Shown here: piece after piece, positions 1 through 7,338 of the stretch | How the letters are laid out: each line of letters opens with the position of its first letter | Numbering within the stretch: the first letter of the stretch is position 1 | NCBI GenBank assembly: GCA_017476305.1 | Contig: JAFVAA010000695.1 | Span: 1 to 8,801, forward strand | Length of the DNA stretch: 8,801 bases | Source of the DNA: Lachnospiraceae bacterium | GTDB taxonomy: Bacteria; Bacillota; Clostridia; Lachnospirales; Lachnospiraceae | Direction: 5' to 3' | Made by a program: the position numbers and the translations under genes | The notes under the pieces: model-generated | What the model was told of the DNA's origin: nothing | What the model saw: only the letters and a program-made list of their open reading frames with translations | Databases searched by the model: none

Positions 1-724
1 GAAGCGGGTAGTAGCTTCCCGGGATGAAACCGGAAATCATGGGGTAACAGCTGGCTATATTTTCACCGGGTGCGACAATGTCCGGTTTTTTGATGCAGCT
101 TTTCGTGGGACCCCTGCCGGAATAATCCACTCCGTGTGCATGGTGGATGATGTCAGACGAGCCCACGGTAATGATTTTTCTGCTGTTTCCGGGTGCTCCG
201 ATGGAATAGGGAGAAGGACCGTGGTTGCCGGCGGCGGTGAATACGGTAAGCCCTGCGCTCCAAAGTTTATTTACACTCGTTACGAGAGGGGAGTTTTCGT
301 CAAAATCCTTTCCCTTTGTACTGCCAACAGAAATATTGACGATACGGATATCGTATTCTTTAAAGTGTTCTAAAAGCCAGCGGATTCCTAGAAGTACATT
401 TTCTATATTGCCTTCCCCGTTTTTATTTAATACCTTTATGACGACAAAATGACAGCCCGGTGCTACCCCTTCCAGGACTCTGCCGGAGCCTGCCCCTGTC
501 CCGCCGATGATCCCCGCAATATGAGTTCCGTGCCCATTATCATCATAATATCCGGTTTTTCCGTTTACGGTATCGTAAAAAGCAGCCAGCCTTTGTGTCT
601 GGTCAGAAAAAAGATCAGGATGATATCCGATACCGGTATCAAAGATCGCGACTCCCACCCCTTTTCCGGTCAGCCCCTGTTTTCGGGCGAAGTCCAAATG
701 AATGATTTTTGCGGCTCGATTCAT
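1..724 (-). CDS. S8 family subtilisin-like serine protease, cytoplasmic type (C-terminus cut by window edge)
   Basis: Serine endopeptidase of the subtilase family. Translating the reverse strand from the ATG at 724-722 gives 241 residues running off the window. Catalytic Asp29 lies in DTG, catalytic His65 in NGHGTH, and the oxyanion-hole Asn167 in AAGN; the catalytic Ser (GTSMA motif) would lie beyond position 1. The start is supported by AAAGGAGG (complement of 730-737) five bases upstream. The protein has no signal peptide and no inhibitory propeptide: the catalytic domain begins within about 20 residues of the start. This resembles the AprX / intracellular subtilases of Bacillus and clostridia, so a cytoplasmic role in protein turnover is inferred. 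It is transcribed divergently from the glycerophosphotransferase operon. I could not place its promoter with confidence in the AT-rich stretch 738-780. Family assignment is firm; substrate is unknown. Whether the gene is intact outside the window cannot be told. Confidence 0.93.
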   Translation of the reverse strand, partial: MNRAAKIIHLDFARKQGLTGKGVGVAIFDTGIGYHPDLFSDQTQRLAAFYDTVNGKTGYYDDNGHGTHIAGIIGGTGAGSGRVLEGVAPGCHFVVIKVLNKNGEGNIENVLLGIRWLLEHFKEYDIRIVNISVGSTKGKDFDENSPLVTSVNKLWSAGLTVFTAAGNHGPSPYSIGAPGNSRKIITVGSSDIIHHAHGVDYSGRGPTKSCIKKPDIVAPGENIASCYPMISGFIPGSYYPL

Positions 725-793
725 GGGAACCTCCTTTTTTTATTTTGTATAAAGGGAAACACATATTTTATTTTATGTTACGCGTGGGATTTC

Positions 794-822
794 GTGACAT
801 TCTGTGAAAATTATGGTACAAT
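794..822 (+). promoter_or_regulatory. Sigma-A type promoter for the rightward operon
   Basis: GTGACA (794-799, five of six matches to TTGACA), a 17-bp spacer, then TACAAT (817-822, five of six matches to TATAAT). TGG directly before the -10 gives an extended -10 element. Transcription would begin near 829, leaving a leader of about 60 nt before the start codon at 888. This rules out the longer in-frame ATG at 804, which lies inside the promoter. No transcript data are available. Confidence 0.7.
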
Positions 823-873
823 GGTCTGTAAGGTTTAAAAGGGGTGTCATTTTTCGAGAGATTATCAGCATAT

Positions 874-884
874 GGAGAGAAGAG
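874..884 (+). promoter_or_regulatory. Ribosome binding site that fixes the start of the first glycerophosphotransferase
   Basis: The purine run GGAGAGAAGAG ends three bases before the ATG at 888, with its GGAG core ten bases upstream. The upstream in-frame ATGs at 804 and 813 have no comparable site and overlap the promoter, so 888 is the better start. Confidence 0.65.
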
Positions 885-887
885 TAC

Positions 888-2021
888 ATGAAGAAACTGG
901 GTTATCTTTTATTTGCTTTGTTTTTTAACATCAGCAGGATCTTTTCTGTAAACAGCAGGAAGGTCGTACTGTATAACGGGCAGTATAAAGGTCTTAGCGG
1001 AAATCTTTTAGAAATAAAGAATGAGATAGAAGCCAGGAGAAATGATGTAAAGATCTGCTATTTTGAAAAGAATGTGATGTTTTCGAGAAATAAGGAGAAC
1101 CGGCTGAAAGGCTTTTTCCTCTTCTTTATACTCTGTCCTTTTCATATGGCGACAGCAGAGCAGGTATTTTTAAATGATAATTTTTTACCTTTGAAGTATT
1201 GTTTTCCGTCGAAAAAAGCGCAATTCATTCAATTGTGGCATGGTGCCGGTGCATTTAAAAGGTTTGGTCTTTCGACAGAGAGAGACCGCAAGGTGAAGGG
1301 CAGGGTGGAGAAGGCGAACCGGAGGATCACACATCTTTTTGTGACTTCGAAGCAGGTGATTCCGTACTATGAATGGGCATTTGCGATTCCCAGACGGAAG
1401 ATCTATGCTACGGGAGTGCCGGTTACGGATATTTACTTTGATGAGGACAGGATTGCAGCGGGAAAAAGGAACTTTTATAAAGAATATCCAAATCTGGAGG
1501 GAAGGAAGTTTGTTTTGATTACACCGACCATCCGCCAGAGCGAGAAGGAAAATGCAGAAATATTATCGCATTTTCCATTTGAAAGGATGTTTAAAATTTT
1601 AGGGGACCGCTGGATTTTTCTGATCAAGATGCATCCGAAGATGCAGAATATTAAAATGCCGGTGAATGAATACTGTATCAATGTGACGAATTATCAGCAG
1701 ATTACGGATCTGTTTTTTGTATCGGAGTTTCTGATTACAGACTATTCGTCTACCGTGGTAGAGTATGCTTTGCTCAATAAACCGATTTTGTTATATGCCT
1801 ATGATCTCATACGCTATGACAGAGGGTTTTACAGGGATTACAGGGAATATCCTGCAGGTCAGATCGTGGAGACAGAGGAGGAGCTTTTAGCGGCGATCAG
1901 GCATCCTGAGGATGATGCCGCAAAAAGACAGGAGTTTTTGAAATTGCATTATGACTTTTTCGATGATCGTTCCTGTGAGAGAGTTTTACGTGTCTTAGAG
2001 GAGACGAGGAAAAATATATAA
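888..2021 (+). CDS. CDP-glycerol glycerophosphotransferase family protein (TagB-like size)
   Basis: Probable transferase moving glycerol-phosphate (or a related polyol-phosphate) from a CDP-activated donor to a cell-surface glycan or teichoic-acid-like polymer at the cytoplasmic face of the membrane. The protein has 377 residues, close to TagB (about 380) and far shorter than TagF. The C-terminal GT-B-like domain shows the family's signature sites: QLWHGAGAFK with His118, the KMHP motif with His249, and TDYSS at 284-288 followed by E-ALLNKP. The equivalent two histidines are catalytically essential in TagF. The N-terminal half has a hydrophobic start (residues 5-20) and another hydrophobic patch near residues 77-85, fitting peripheral membrane binding; there is no clear cleaved signal. 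An ATG at 804 would add 28 residues but sits within the promoter. A paralogue follows 32 bp downstream. No nucleotidyltransferase (TagD/TarI-like) or other teichoic acid gene is in view, so donor and acceptor are unknown. Confidence 0.88.
   Translation: MKKLGYLLFALFFNISRIFSVNSRKVVLYNGQYKGLSGNLLEIKNEIEARRNDVKICYFEKNVMFSRNKENRLKGFFLFFILCPFHMATAEQVFLNDNFLPLKYCFPSKKAQFIQLWHGAGAFKRFGLSTERDRKVKGRVEKANRRITHLFVTSKQVIPYYEWAFAIPRRKIYATGVPVTDIYFDEDRIAAGKRNFYKEYPNLEGRKFVLITPTIRQSEKENAEILSHFPFERMFKILGDRWIFLIKMHPKMQNIKMPVNEYCINVTNYQQITDLFFVSEFLITDYSSTVVEYALLNKPILLYAYDLIRYDRGFYRDYREYPAGQIVETEEELLAAIRHPEDDAAKRQEFLKLHYDFFDDRSCERVLRVLEETRKNI
1829..1846 (+). repeat. Exact 9-bp tandem duplication inside the first transferase gene
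   Basis: TTACAGGGA occurs twice head to tail (1829-1837 and 1838-1846). It is in frame and gives the residue pattern YRDYRE from residue 315. It lies just after the conserved TDYSS region, in a stretch where related proteins often read FYxDY, so it may be chance plus conserved residues rather than a recent slippage event. Confidence 0.6.
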
Positions 2022-2053
2022 TGAAAAGAATAAATGTAGAAAGAGGTTAGCGG

Positions 2054-3754
2054 ATGCAGGATGAATTTCGAATTTTAGAAAAACGGCTTCTGGCAGATGA
2101 TAAGATCCTGTTCCTTCATGCCGAGGGAACTGTGACACATCATATTGTGAATAATAAATTGCGGATCATTCTGGTCTTTCAGACAGGAAGAAGACAGCGC
2201 AGACTGCCGGTGGATTCCGTATGCTTTACGAAAGATAAAGTATGTTATTTTGAGATTCAGTTAAAAATCTGCCTGGAATCTGTATTTATGCCGTTTTCGG
2301 CAGAGGAAGCAAAGCTGCCGGTGCAGGTGTTTTTTGAATATTGTGATAGTACAGGAGAATGGTATGTTCTGCCTGAAAAGGTGGAGTTAGATGGGGAGTG
2401 TTTTTTTAAGCATCCGGAGAAAAACTCTTTTGTATATCAGGTCTTCAGACGTTTTTTATATGTGTTTTTTACGCTTTTCCTTCCATTGTGGCTCTTAGAT
2501 GGCTGGTTTGCGGTCAGGGGCTATAAAAAATCATCGTATCTGAACAAGGAAAGAAAAGGGAAAAAGGGAATCCTGTACCATGCACATGGTCTCGTCCGGG
2601 AGATGACCGGGTTCGGATATAGTGTCAGAGAAATCAAGACAAATTATTTTATCAAAAAATACAAAAGAGCGTGCAAAAAATGTAAGGTACCGGAGAGGGT
2701 TCTGCTTTTATCGGAACGAAGCCTGGATAAGGGAGGAAACCTGGATTTAGTAAGGCAGGGGCTTAAGGAGAAAGGAATTACCTATGATGAATTTATCGAC
2801 ACCAGACCGGTTCATAAACTGCCATTTGCGAAGCTCAGGGAGTCCGCGAAGCTCGCCGCCGGAGCAAGGGTGATTATTTTAGAAGATTTTTATCCGCAGA
2901 TCAATATGGCAGAGCTCCGGAAGGAAACGAAGTTAGTTCAGCTTTGGCATGCCTGTGGTGCTTTTAAGATGTTCGGTCTGTCAGAACTTGGCAAGGTAGA
3001 GCATTTAAAGCAGAATACGAGAAATCACAGGAATTATTCGTATGCTTTTGTAAGTAGTGAACAGATGATTCCGTTTTATAGCGAGGCGTTTGGACTGTCT
3101 CCACAGCAGGTGCTTCCAATCGGGGTACCGAGGACAGATGTATTTTTTCATAAATCCTATAAAAATGAAGTGCTTACGAAGTTATATCATAAATATCCTA
3201 TGCTGCGCGGGAAGAGGGTGGTACTTTTTGCACCGACCTTCCGTGGAAGCGGAAATAAAACGGCATATTATCCGAGGGAGCGTTTTATCGTGGATTCCTT
3301 CATAGAGGAGATGCCGGAGGATACGGTATTTATTATAAAAAATCATCCGTTTGTAAAGGAGCGTTTTTTATGCTCCGAGAAGTTTTGGGACAGGGTATTA
3401 GACCTGACCGGCCTGGAAAATATCAATGACCTTTTGTTTTTGACCTCTGTACTGATTACGGATTACAGCTCCTGCATTTTTGAAGCGGCACTTTTAAATA
3501 TTCCTATTGTGTTCTATGTTTTTGATCTGGAGGATTATATTGAGGAAAGGGACTTTTACTTTGACTTTTCTTCTTTTGCACCGGGGGTAAAGGTGCGGAC
3601 CTTTGAAAAGCTTTTAGAGGAGACAAAGCAGATCCTGTCCGGAGATTATGAAAGGGATGCGTTGGCAAAGGAGAATTTTAAAGCGTATTTTTTAAGTGCA
3701 CTGGATGGACATTCGACGGAGCGTGTCCTATCGAAGATTATAGAGTTTCTTTAA
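2054..3754 (+). CDS. CDP-glycerol glycerophosphotransferase family protein with extra N-terminal domain
   Basis: Second probable polyol-phosphate transferase, 566 residues. The C-terminal half (about 230-566) aligns by eye along its length with the preceding protein: QLWHACGAFK with His299, the NHP motif with His431, and TDYSS at 469-473 followed by EAALLNIP. The usual WHG is WHA here (Ala300). The first 130 residues look beta-rich and are not in the upstream paralogue; I do not recognise the domain. Residues 133-152 are strongly hydrophobic and followed by a very basic stretch (about 157-170 and 195-215), fitting anchoring to the inner membrane face. AGAGG at 2042-2046 lies seven bases before the ATG. 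It sits 32 bp after the first transferase, so the two are almost certainly co-transcribed. They could act in sequence, as TagB (priming) and TagF (chain extension) do, but that is inference. Donor and acceptor cannot be read from the sequence. Confidence 0.87.
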   Translation: MQDEFRILEKRLLADDKILFLHAEGTVTHHIVNNKLRIILVFQTGRRQRRLPVDSVCFTKDKVCYFEIQLKICLESVFMPFSAEEAKLPVQVFFEYCDSTGEWYVLPEKVELDGECFFKHPEKNSFVYQVFRRFLYVFFTLFLPLWLLDGWFAVRGYKKSSYLNKERKGKKGILYHAHGLVREMTGFGYSVREIKTNYFIKKYKRACKKCKVPERVLLLSERSLDKGGNLDLVRQGLKEKGITYDEFIDTRPVHKLPFAKLRESAKLAAGARVIILEDFYPQINMAELRKETKLVQLWHACGAFKMFGLSELGKVEHLKQNTRNHRNYSYAFVSSEQMIPFYSEAFGLSPQQVLPIGVPRTDVFFHKSYKNEVLTKLYHKYPMLRGKRVVLFAPTFRGSGNKTAYYPRERFIVDSFIEEMPEDTVFIIKNHPFVKERFLCSEKFWDRVLDLTGLENINDLLFLTSVLITDYSSCIFEAALLNIPIVFYVFDLEDYIEERDFYFDFSSFAPGVKVRTFEKLLEETKQILSGDYERDALAKENFKAYFLSALDGHSTERVLSKIIEFL

Positions 3755-3767
3755 TTAACGGTTCCTT

Positions 3768-3774
3768 AGGGAGG
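3768..3774 (+). promoter_or_regulatory. Strong ribosome binding site of the 55-residue gene
   Basis: AGGGAGG lies six bases before the ATG at 3781. A site this good at this spacing is the main reason for calling the short frame downstream a real gene. Confidence 0.75.
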
Positions 3775-3780
3775 TAAAAA

Positions 3781-3948
3781 ATGTATCAAAAATATAAGAA
3801 AGAACTGGAAAAATTCATTCAGGGAAAGAGTGAATATGTCTGGGATGAGCTGGAGGAAATTTTTTCAGAGGCATTTGATGAGGAAGAGCTGACTTCGGAG
3901 GAATATGACGAATTGATGGAGAAACTGATGGAGTTAGACTGTGAGTGA
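3781..3948 (+). CDS. Small highly acidic protein of unknown function (55 aa)
   Basis: A complete short gene with a strong ribosome binding site (AGGGAGG at 3768-3774), 26 bp after the transferase gene and 15 bp before the peptidase gene, so it is very probably translated as part of the operon. I do not recognise a family. Of 55 residues, 20 are Asp or Glu and six are Lys, a net charge of about -14. The six lysines are all in the first 16 residues apart from Lys48. The middle (WDELEEIF) and C-terminal (EYDELMEKLMEL) parts read as amphipathic helices, suggesting a small helical hairpin. There is no signal peptide, no membrane segment, no Gly-Gly leader site, and a single Cys54 next to the last residue. 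It could be a cytoplasmic adaptor or regulator of a neighbouring protein; a C39 substrate seems unlikely without a leader motif. The function is unknown. Confidence 0.8.
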   Translation: MYQKYKKELEKFIQGKSEYVWDELEEIFSEAFDEEELTSEEYDELMEKLMELDCE

Positions 3949-3963
3949 TAAAGGAGGAGTTCC

Positions 3964-4944
3964 ATGGATCAGAGAACACCGGAAGAGGAAATAGAATATC
4001 AGAGAATGTTAAGAAAAAGGATTCGTATGAGGAAACGCCGCAGACAGGTCTATCTTGCCAGAGGAATCGCAGCGGCAGCCGGCGTGCTTATTTTAGTGCT
4101 GCTGTTCTTGGGAATCCGTGGACTGGCAGGTCTGGTGGCGGGCGGTGCTTCCGCAGGGGAAAAAACAGCAGCGAAGCCAACGCCAACACCGTTAGTGGTG
4201 GAGGATATTCCGAAGGGTTATGAGCAGATCTATCAAAAGCTCTTTGCGATGCGGAAGGACTATCAGCAGGTAGATGATATTTTGATCAGTATGGAGCGTT
4301 ATCCGAAGGATATTTTAGAGCTTTTGATCAAAAATCCGGAAACGATTGATTTCGTGAGCGATTATTTGAAGCATGTAAATGATGAGAGCCCCAATGGGGA
4401 GATTACCGAAGAGGAGATGAACCAGGTGATTCCTCTCTTTATCCAGTGGGATAAACGGTGGGGATATGTGAAGTATGGAAGCAACATCATTGCGATAGCG
4501 GGCTGCGGACCTACCTGTATGTCTATGATCTATACCGGTCTGACAGGGAAAGCGGATATGTCTCCGGCGGAGATGGCTGATTTCTGTATGGAAAATGATT
4601 ATTATACGGAGGATTCCGGAACGTCCTGGAGCCTGATGAAAAATGGAGCGGAAAAGCTGGGACTGAATTCTGAACAGGTATCCCTGTCGGCAGAAAAGGT
4701 TCAGGAGAAGTTAAAAGCAGGACAGCCGCTTATTTGCAGCATGAAGCCGGGTGATTTTACGACCTCTGGTCATTTTATCGTTCTGCGGGGAATTTCTGAG
4801 GATGGAAAGATTTTATTGCATGATCCGAATAGTATGGAGCATTCGGAGAAAGTATGGGATTTTGATGTGGTTTTTCAGCAGATGAAGGCAGTTTGGGCAT
4901 ATTCCTACGATAAGCAGGAGGAAACGGTTTTGCCGGATGAGTAG
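3964..4944 (+). CDS. Membrane-anchored C39-like cysteine peptidase
   Basis: Predicted single-pass membrane protein of 326 residues with an extracellular papain-fold peptidase domain. Residues 14-27 are extremely basic (RKRIRMRKRRR), residues 34-51 are hydrophobic with no obvious cleavage site, and a TPTP linker follows near 72-76. This gives an N-in, C-out topology. A helical segment (about 85-150, with YPKDILELLIKNPETIDF) precedes the catalytic domain; I recall similar segments in clostridial C39_2 proteins. The domain (155-315) begins IPLFIQWDKRWG and shows AGCGPTC with likely nucleophile Cys181, GHFIVL with His270, and HDPN with Asp287. Cys185 replaces the Ser often seen in GCGPTS. Unlike bacteriocin-processing C39 domains it is not fused to an ABC transporter. 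Start: AAAGGAGG (3950-3957) six bases before the ATG. The substrate is unknown; peptidoglycan-peptide or surface-protein processing is possible. Confidence 0.88.
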   Translation: MDQRTPEEEIEYQRMLRKRIRMRKRRRQVYLARGIAAAAGVLILVLLFLGIRGLAGLVAGGASAGEKTAAKPTPTPLVVEDIPKGYEQIYQKLFAMRKDYQQVDDILISMERYPKDILELLIKNPETIDFVSDYLKHVNDESPNGEITEEEMNQVIPLFIQWDKRWGYVKYGSNIIAIAGCGPTCMSMIYTGLTGKADMSPAEMADFCMENDYYTEDSGTSWSLMKNGAEKLGLNSEQVSLSAEKVQEKLKAGQPLICSMKPGDFTTSGHFIVLRGISEDGKILLHDPNSMEHSEKVWDFDVVFQQMKAVWAYSYDKQEETVLPDE

Positions 4945-4997
4945 CCCTTACGGAGGCAGTGGCATAGGATCTGATTGGCAGGAGGGAGGAAGTCTGT

Positions 4998-7304
4998 ATG
5001 GAGGAAAAAAGGATAGACATAAAAATAGATAATGGTGAGCTTGCAACAAGCAGAATACCGGCAGATTTTACCGAGCCGGAAGTACTCTATGGCCGTTTGA
5101 TAAAGATGGTGAAAAAATATCATCCCTCTGATGATATCCGCATGATTGATAAAGCATATCGCACTGCCTATAAAGCTCACGATGGACAGCTTCGGAAATC
5201 AGGAGAACCTTATATCATTCACCCGGTATGCGTCTGTCTTATCCTGGCAGAGTTAGAATTAGACAAAGAAACGATTATCGCCGGAATGCTCCATGATGTC
5301 GTGGAGGATACGGTCATGACCAGTGAGGAAATCGCTGAAGGGTTCGGCGAAGAGGTCGCACTTCTGGTAGATGGCGTGACGAAGCTGACGCAGTTGAATT
5401 ACGTAGCGGATAAGGTGGAGGTGCAGGCAGAAAATTTAAGAAAAATGTTCCTGGCGATGGCGAAGGATATAAGAGTGATCCTCATCAAGCTTGCAGACAG
5501 ACTTCATAATATGCGGACGATGCGTTATCAGACACCCAAAAAACAGAAAGAAAAGTCCACGGAGACGCTGGACATTTATGCACCGATTGCAGACAGACTT
5601 GGAATTTCGAAAATAAAAGTGGAGCTGGATGATTTGGCATTCCGGTATTTACAGCCGGAGAAGTACAAGGAGCTTACGGAAATGCTTGCCTTGGACCAAA
5701 GACGCCGCGAGGCCTTTATCGGAAGTATTGAAGAAGAAGTGCGCCAGCATATCGAAAGGGATGGCATCAAGGCGACGGTAGATGGCAGGGCGAAGCATTT
5801 ATTCAGTATCTATAAAAAGATGGTAACGCAGTCAAAAAGATTAGACCAGATCTATGATCTGTTTGCAATCCGTATCATCGTGGATACGGAGCGTGACTGC
5901 TATACGGCTCTTGGCAGCATTCATGAGATGTATAAGCCGATTCCGGGACGCTTTAAGGATTATATAGCGATGCCAAAGCCCAATAATTACCAGTCCCTTC
6001 ATACGACTCTGATCGGACCGCATGGACAGCCGTTCGAGCTGCAGATCCGTACCTATGAGATGCACAGGACAGCAGAGTATGGAATTGCGGCACATTGGAA
6101 ATATAAGGAAAATCAGTATGGACAGGATACGAGAAACAGTGAGGAGGAAAAGCTTGCATGGCTCAGGCATATTTTAGAATGGCAGAGGGATATGTCGGAC
6201 AACAGAGAGTTTTTAAGCCTCCTGAAAAATGATTTGGATTTGTTTTCGGATCAGGTATACTGTTTTACAAAGGATGGGGATGTGAAGAATCTGCCGGCGG
6301 GTTCGACACCGATTGATTTTGCCTACGCAGTGCATAGTGCGGTCGGTAATAAGATGGTAGGGGCGAGAGTAAATGGAAATCTGGTGACAATAGACTATAA
6401 GATTCAAAACGGAGACCGGGTGGAGATCATCACCTCGCAAAACTCCAGAGGACCGAGCAGAGACTGGTTGAATGTCGTAAAAAGTACACAGGCGAAAAAT
6501 AAGATCAATCAGTGGTTCAGACTGCAGTTCAAGGAAGAAAATATCCAGAGAGGAAGGGAGATTTTAGCATCCTACTGTAAAACGCAGGGAATCGTGCTTT
6601 CGGAGCTTTTGAAGCCGGAATACATGGAAGCGTGTATGAAAAAATACGGCTTTGGGGATTGGGAATCTGTGCTGGCCGCAGTTGGGCATGGCGGATTAAA
6701 GGAAGGCCAGGTGATCAATAAATTAGAGGATGCCTACCGGAAAAAGAATCCGGAACATACGACCGATGAAGAAATTTTAGAGGCGATCAATAATGCAGGC
6801 AAAACCCATAATCATGAAGCTGCGATGGCTGCAGTGAAAAGCAAGAGCGGAATTGTGGTAGGCGGGATTGATGATGTGTCTGTGCGTTTTTCAAAATGCT
6901 GTACACCGGTTCCGGGAGATGAGATCATTGGTTTTGTGACGAGAGGACGTGGCGTGTCGATTCACCGTTCGGATTGTGTCAATATGATGAATCTTTCCGA
7001 GCAGGACAGACACAGGATTATAGAAGCAGTGTGGGAAACACCTGCGGACGGTTCAGCAGATGAGCTTTACGATACGGAAATTGTGATCTATGCTTATGAC
7101 AGGATTGGAATTTTACTTGATTTGACAAAAATCTTTACGGAAAACCGGATTGGTGTCAAATCGATAAACAGCAGGACCAGCAAGCAGGGAATCGCATCCA
7201 TTCATATTTCGTTTGAAGTGCAGAGTGCTTCGGCACTTTCAGATTTGATGAAAAAGCTTAAGCAGGTGGAGGGCGTCAAAGATATCGAGAGAACAAAGGC
7301 ATAG
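4998..7304 (+). CDS. relA: Bifunctional (p)ppGpp synthetase/hydrolase (RelA/SpoT homologue, Rel)
   Basis: Makes (p)ppGpp from ATP and GDP/GTP and also hydrolyses it; the main stringent-response enzyme, ribosome-associated. Its 768 residues are slightly longer than the usual 730-750. The hydrolase HD domain (about 55-200) keeps the metal ligands His75, His99-Asp100 (MLHDVVEDT) and Asp167 (KLADRLHNMRT). The synthetase domain (about 258-370) has RFKD at 318-321, the bifunctional-type charge motif rather than the ExDD of monofunctional RelA, plus PKPNNYQSLHT and catalytic Glu347 in ELQIRT. TGS follows at about 420-480, then a helical domain, a zinc-finger region with Cys634, Cys635, His656 and Cys660, and a C-terminal ACT/RRM domain (about 692-766). 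Both activities therefore look intact. AGGGAGG at 4983-4989 lies eight bases before the ATG. It follows the peptidase gene by 53 bp and precedes the hydrolase by 34 bp, consistent with operon transcription. Confidence 0.97.
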   Translation: MEEKRIDIKIDNGELATSRIPADFTEPEVLYGRLIKMVKKYHPSDDIRMIDKAYRTAYKAHDGQLRKSGEPYIIHPVCVCLILAELELDKETIIAGMLHDVVEDTVMTSEEIAEGFGEEVALLVDGVTKLTQLNYVADKVEVQAENLRKMFLAMAKDIRVILIKLADRLHNMRTMRYQTPKKQKEKSTETLDIYAPIADRLGISKIKVELDDLAFRYLQPEKYKELTEMLALDQRRREAFIGSIEEEVRQHIERDGIKATVDGRAKHLFSIYKKMVTQSKRLDQIYDLFAIRIIVDTERDCYTALGSIHEMYKPIPGRFKDYIAMPKPNNYQSLHTTLIGPHGQPFELQIRTYEMHRTAEYGIAAHWKYKENQYGQDTRNSEEEKLAWLRHILEWQRDMSDNREFLSLLKNDLDLFSDQVYCFTKDGDVKNLPAGSTPIDFAYAVHSAVGNKMVGARVNGNLVTIDYKIQNGDRVEIITSQNSRGPSRDWLNVVKSTQAKNKINQWFRLQFKEENIQRGREILASYCKTQGIVLSELLKPEYMEACMKKYGFGDWESVLAAVGHGGLKEGQVINKLEDAYRKKNPEHTTDEEILEAINNAGKTHNHEAAMAAVKSKSGIVVGGIDDVSVRFSKCCTPVPGDEIIGFVTRGRGVSIHRSDCVNMMNLSEQDRHRIIEAVWETPADGSADELYDTEIVIYAYDRIGILLDLTKIFTENRIGVKSINSRTSKQGIASIHISFEVQSASALSDLMKKLKQVEGVKDIERTKA

Positions 7305-7338
7305 GCTGGAAATTTATAGAGAAGAAAGGAAGAAAAAA

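Noticed and set aside
738..780. Minus-strand promoter for the subtilase
   Set aside because: Several TAAAAT-like -10 boxes exist in the AT-rich stretch, but none has a credible -35 at 16-18 bp, and TATACA nearer the gene would leave almost no leader.
791..808. Imperfect dyad TTCGTGA...TGTGAA overlapping the -35 box, considered as an operator
   Set aside because: Only the outer three or four bases are symmetric, which is too weak to call.
134..838. Three rightward open frames of 75-129 codons
   Set aside because: They lie opposite the subtilase, whose catalytic motifs read clearly on the minus strand, and give no recognisable protein.
804..887. 28-residue N-terminal extension of the first transferase
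   Set aside because: The ATG at 804 falls within the promoter and upstream of the expected transcription start; the ATG at 888 has the ribosome binding site.
4775..5180. Minus-strand frames across the peptidase/relA junction
   Set aside because: They are antisense to two strong genes, have low-complexity translations and no ribosome binding site I could see.
5576..6440. Minus-strand frames inside relA
   Set aside because: Shadows of the rel reading frame; no domains or start signals.
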